From Syntrophomonadaceae bacterium (GTDB lineage: Bacteria; Bacillota; Syntrophomonadia; Syntrophomonadales; Syntrophomonadaceae), in assembly GCA_012518685.1 (NCBI GenBank), contig JAAYRQ010000070.1, positions 1 to 32,654 on the forward strand: DNA of 32,654 nt, given 5' to 3'. Of the stretch, positions 30,901 to 32,654 are shown piece by piece. The stretch's first letter is position 1. Each line of letters starts with the position of its first letter. The notes beneath the pieces were generated by a model. It saw nothing but the letters and a program-made list of their open reading frames with translations, searched no databases and was not told the origin of the DNA. A program made the position numbers and the translations under genes.

Positions 30901-31350
30901 ATCAGGGGGTCTATCATGGAAATACACTCCAGGTGACTTAACTAGCTGACTAACAACTACCCTTTCCGCACCATTAATAATAAAGGTGCCCTTATCAGTC
31001 ATAAGAGGTAAATCCCCCATATAGACTTCCGATTCTTTAATCTCGCCCGTCTCCTTTTCAGTCAGCCTGACCTTTAACTTAAGAGGGGCTTGATAACTTA
31101 CATCTCTTTCCTTACATTCATTAACATCATACTTAGGATCACCAATAGAGTAATCCAAAAAAGCTAAATCAAGATTACCCGTAAAATCCTCAATGGGGAA
31201 AACTTCATGTAAAGCTTCCCTAAGCCCATGTTTTAAAAACCATTCATAAGAACTTAGTTGTACCTGAATTAAATTAGGAAGTTCGATAGGTTCATCGATT
31301 CGAGAGTAACTTAGCCTTTTTACTTTGCCATAATCTTGGATGTGGACCAA
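27964..31350 (-). CDS. rpoB: DNA-directed RNA polymerase subunit beta
   Basis: The beta subunit forms one side of the active cleft. The rifampicin region is canonical, with Asp385, His395 and Ser400 matching E. coli 516, 526 and 531, so a sensitive sequence is expected at those sites. Other conserved segments include [17 protein letters not shown] and the C-terminal [18 protein letters not shown]. The last 45 residues are almost entirely Asp, Glu, Met and Ile, an acidic tail. The start is TTG at 31350, preceded by AAAGGGGTGAT at proper distance. The length is 1128. Tandem promoters lie upstream. Confidence 0.98.
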   Translation of the reverse strand: MVHIQDYGKVKRLSYSRIDEPIELPNLIQVQLSSYEWFLKHGLREALHEVFPIEDFTGNLDLAFLDYSIGDPKYDVNECKERDVSYQAPLKLKVRLTEKETGEIKESEVYMGDLPLMTDKGTFIINGAERVVVSQLVKSPGVYFHDRPPDVTGNILYGATIIPNRGAWFELEMDAAGLIYTRIDKTRKIPITVLLRALGYATNEEILELYDNHETILKTLEKDTSTNKKEALIEFYRRLRPGEMATEDAAETLLNNLFFDPRRYDMATVGRYKVNKKLGLDIDIKTRHLTLEDITTTVGYMLKLIDGEGKTDVIDHLGNRRLRSIGELLQNQFRTGLVRMERVVRERMSIHDVETLTPQVLINIRPITAAVKEFFGSSQLSQFMDQTNPLAELTHKRRLSALGPGGLTRERAGFQVRDVHHSHYGRICPIETPEGPNIGLIGSLATYGRVNDFGFIETPYRKVDKDTGKVLNEIVYLSADEEDEFVIAQANTPLDEEGFFIDERVEARWFEEILEVPVSRLDFMDVSPKQVFSVATSLIPFLENDDANRALMGANMQRQAVPLIRTQSPVIGTGLEYKSAKDSGAVVVSKRAGVVKTVTANRIVIENVAGSLDSYDILKFVRSNQGTCYNQRPIVKEGDRVEADEIIADGPSTDNGELALGKNVLVAFMPWEGYNYEDAILISEKLVKEDVFTSIHIEEYECEARDTKLGPEEITRDIPNVSEDMLKNLDEFGVIRVGAEVRPDDILVGKVTPKGETELTPEERLLRAIFGEKAREVRDSSLRVPHGEAGKIVAVKRFSRENGDELPPGVNQLVRVYIAQKRKISEGDKMAGRHGNKGVISRILPEEDMPFLEDGTPIEIVLNPLGVPSRMNIGQILECHLGWAASKLGVNIATPVFDGANEEDIFAKLREAGLPENGKAILYDGRTGEPFDSEITVGYVYMLKLAHLVDDKIHARSIGPYSLVTQQPLGGKAQFGGQRFGEMEVWALEAYGASYTLQEILTVKSDDVVGRLKTYEAIVKGENIPEPGVPEGFKVLIKELQSLALDVRVLSGNDEEILIQDPDIEVNEKEKAKELGVELPEILNDMEPNEPDDEIEDDDEEVDIDEMEMMDEIDEIDDEFDDEDDILD

Positions 31351-31391
31351 CTCCTAATCACCCCTTTAAAATATTCCTAAACGAGTGAAAA

Positions 31392-31414
31392 GCAAGGTTA
31401 ATAAACAACCTCGC
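31392..31414 (-). other. Hairpin in the rpoB leader
   Basis: On the minus strand arms 31407-31414 and 31392-31399 pair over 8 bp (one G-U) with a 7-nt loop and are followed by TTTTCACTCGTTT. It could be a weak attenuator or a protecting 5' structure in the rpoB-rpoC mRNA, some 42 nt before the TTG start. Confidence 0.4.
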
Positions 31415-31447
31415 CTCATTGCATACATTTAAAAAATCTAAAATCAA

Positions 31448-31476
31448 ATTTTACCATTATATATTATGAATGGCAA
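31448..31476 (-). promoter_or_regulatory. rpoB promoter P2 (proximal)
   Basis: On the minus strand a -35 TTGCCA (31476-31471) and a -10 TAAAAT (31453-31448) are separated by 17 bp. It lies about 100 nt before rpoB and just downstream of the stronger P1. Confidence 0.6.
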
Positions 31477-31482
31477 TTATTA

Positions 31483-31511
31483 ATGTTAGCATAAGTATTA
31501 TTTCGAGTCAA
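31483..31511 (-). promoter_or_regulatory. rpoB promoter P1 (distal)
   Basis: On the minus strand a -35 TTGACT (31511-31506) and a -10 TAACAT (31488-31483) are 17 bp apart, with a TG dinucleotide one base before the -10 (extended -10). It lies in the spacer after the membrane-protein gene and should drive rpoB-rpoC independently of rplL. Confidence 0.8.
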
Positions 31512-31547
31512 GGAATAATGTAAAAATAATTAATTAAGCTTATTTCC

Positions 31548-32327
31548 CTAGCCTTCTACCCCATCATCCTTCTCATTAACAAGGGCATCCGCCACCATAT
31601 TATTGTCAGCATTATCTATGCCCATTTCATTTGCAGAAACATCAGCTTTAACTTCAGCCTCAGAATTAGCTTCTTTTGCCCTTACTTCTGCTTCCGCTTG
31701 CTTATTCAAATAATTTTCTATCGAGTATTCCTCTACAATCAGCTTATCCACCCGACTAATCATCCTATAATAAACCACAGTGATAATTAAAACCCCTAAA
31801 ACAAAAATCCCTATACCTAAAATAAGCCCATCAAAGCTTAAAAACTTAGTCAAAATATCCTTAGAAAAGCCTGTAGCATTAGGATTAGAAAAGAGATAAC
31901 TAGTCGTATAATCCCCTACCTTATCCCCAGAGTTTTTAAAATACAGACCATAGGCAGTAAATTCAAGCTTAACTGGACCAGAATAATTCCTTAAAATATT
32001 AGTTTCATTATTACTATCAACTAATAAAGTATTAATAGAGAAAATAGCAAAATTATTATTATGTACAAGAATAGGGAACTTTTCCGTTAAACTATTATAA
32101 GTCTGCCAATCCTTAGTATCACGATAAAAATACTCATCTATATCGTTATATGCAAAACCCACCCTAGCCAAATGATTAATCAGAGCCTCATCATCTGTAA
32201 AAACTTTTTCTTCTATAGTAGTCTCCTCATCCCCCCCAATTTGCCATACAGTATTAGCATAAACCGCACTAGTACTAAATAGCAATAATGCTACAACGAA
32301 AGATAAAAACACAGCTAACCTTTTCAT
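31548..32327 (-). CDS. Unrecognised signal-peptide, single-TM protein
   Basis: I do not recognise this 259-residue protein. It has a clear signal peptide (1-24, MKRLAVFLSF... ending AVYA, cleavage before Asn25), an extracellular part of about 140 residues rich in Asn, Asp and aromatic residues, a transmembrane helix at about 167-187 (FDGLILGIGIFVLGVLIITV), and a cytoplasmic tail of about 70 residues that is acidic and Ala/Glu-rich with an imperfect repeat (AEVRAKEANSE, AEVKADVSANE). No cysteine and no catalytic motif is visible. The ATG at 32327 has only a distant GAAAGG, so translation may be weak. It lies between the rplL terminator and the rpoB promoters with a possible promoter of its own, so it looks like a separate one-gene unit. 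Topology resembles a sensor or scaffold, but that is inference. Confidence 0.8.
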   Translation of the reverse strand: MKRLAVFLSFVVALLLFSTSAVYANTVWQIGGDEETTIEEKVFTDDEALINHLARVGFAYNDIDEYFYRDTKDWQTYNSLTEKFPILVHNNNFAIFSINTLLVDSNNETNILRNYSGPVKLEFTAYGLYFKNSGDKVGDYTTSYLFSNPNATGFSKDILTKFLSFDGLILGIGIFVLGVLIITVVYYRMISRVDKLIVEEYSIENYLNKQAEAEVRAKEANSEAEVKADVSANEMGIDNADNNMVADALVNEKDDGVEG

Positions 32328-32418
32328 TATTCACATCATTACCTTTCTTAGTAAAATTTAAACTGTCTTTACTAAACTTATCCACAATAAAATAAAAAAC
32401 AGTTTATCCTAAGACTAG

Positions 32419-32445
32419 ATTATACTAGAAAAAACAAGTATTCAA
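32419..32445 (-). promoter_or_regulatory. Possible promoter of the membrane-protein gene
   Basis: On the minus strand a perfect -10 TATAAT (32424-32419) lies 15 bp after TTGAAT (32445-32440). The spacing is shorter than the ideal 17, so the assignment is tentative. It is located after the rplL terminator and about 90 nt before the membrane-protein start. Confidence 0.5.
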
Positions 32446-32467
32446 TGTCTAAGTTGGACGAAATATG

Positions 32468-32495
32468 CCAAAAGAGCATAAAATAGTCCAAAAGA
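32468..32495 (-). repeat. Direct repeats upstream of the membrane-protein promoter
   Basis: The octamer CCAAAAGA occurs at 32468-32475 and again at 32488-32495, exactly 20 bp apart, about two helical turns. It is upstream of the candidate promoter in its direction of transcription. A TTGGAC (32454-32459) and a GTCCAA (32486-32491) also form an inverted pair in the same stretch. The arrangement could be a protein-binding site. Confidence 0.4.
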
Positions 32496-32514
32496 ATACT
32501 TATAAAAGAGCTGT

Positions 32515-32555
32515 TAAGAAAAAGAAGCGGTAGGTGATTAACAATCACCTACCGC
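32515..32555 (-). terminator. Intrinsic terminator after rplL
   Basis: A perfect 13-bp stem (arms 32543-32555 and 32527-32539) with a 3-nt loop is followed on the minus strand by TTCTTTTTCTT. It starts about 20 nt after the rplL stop and should separate the rplL transcript from the membrane-protein and rpoBC units. Confidence 0.9.
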
Positions 32556-32574
32556 ATTTTAAAGCTTAAGTAAA

Positions 32575-32654
32575 TTACTTAACTTCTACGCTACCGCCAG
32601 CTTCTTCGATTTTAGTCTTAATTTCTTCAGCTTCCTCTTTAGAAACCTTTTCCT
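32575..32654 (-). CDS. rplL: 50S ribosomal protein L7/L12 (C-terminal end only)
   Basis: Only the last 25 complete codons are in the window; the gene runs off the right edge. The product ends EKVSKEEAEEIKTKIEEAGG followed by SVEVK, the typical C-terminal helix and strand of L7/L12, the stalk protein that recruits translation factors. It is followed by a strong terminator. The rest of the rif cluster (rplJ, rplA and so on) presumably lies beyond the edge. Confidence 0.95.
   Translation of the reverse strand, partial: EKVSKEEAEEIKTKIEEAGGSVEVK

Noticed and set aside
32454-32475. Sigma-54 promoter (TTGGCATATTTCG on the minus strand)
   Set aside because: The GG is present but the GC element at the right spacing is missing.

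Overview
The window is a nearly continuous run of translation, transcription and secretion genes, all on the minus strand. It holds the rif, str, S10, spc and alpha operons end to end, followed by an ECF-transporter/truA block and rplM-rpsI. Several features point to a low-GC Clostridia-type Bacillota. DNA is AT-rich. S14 is the zinc type, S4 and adenylate kinase carry four-cysteine zinc sites, and SD sequences are strong AGGAGG types. There is an L7Ae-type gene between rpoC and rpsL, a KOW (L14e-like) RNA-binding protein between map and infA, and an EF-Tu with a Cys-rich insertion. I cannot name the genus. Start codons are unusually mixed: about half of the genes start with GTG or TTG, including TTG for rpoB and rpoC.

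Layout in the direction of transcription (high to low coordinates). (1) 32654-31548: the 3' end of rplL, a strong terminator, then a gene for an unrecognised signal-peptide/single-TM protein, placed where rpoB usually follows rplL. (2) 31511-24389: tandem promoters, rpoB and rpoC. (3) 24353-19686: a strong promoter embedded in a 12-bp inverted repeat, then the L7Ae-like gene, rpsL, rpsG, fusA and tuf. (4) 19656-10864: rpsJ, rplC, rplD, rplW, rplB, rpsS, rplV, rpsC, rplP, rpmC, rpsQ, rplN, rplX, rplE, rpsN, rpsH, rplF, rplR, rpsE and rpmD. (5) 10845-4235: rplO, secY, adk, map, KOW gene, infA, rpmJ, rpsM, rpsK, rpsD, rpoA and rplQ. (6) 4228-1027: ecfA1, ecfA2, ecfT and truA. (7) 1006-4: promoter, probable L13 leader, rplM, rpsI and a strong terminator.

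Most genes are separated by fewer than 30 nt, and several stop/start codons overlap (TAATG or TAGTG), implying long co-transcribed units and translational coupling. No intergenic stretch exceeds 300 bases; the largest are 32328-32574 and 31351-31547, and both hold promoters or hairpins. No mobile element, CRISPR array, tRNA or rRNA was seen.

The core genes are ordinary. What deserves a second look is the membrane protein inserted between rplL and rpoB, the inverted repeat around the str promoter, the EF-Tu cysteine insertion, an EF-G whose G domain does not read like the usual Bacillota form, deviant motifs in the ECF ATPases, and structured spacers around rpsJ.
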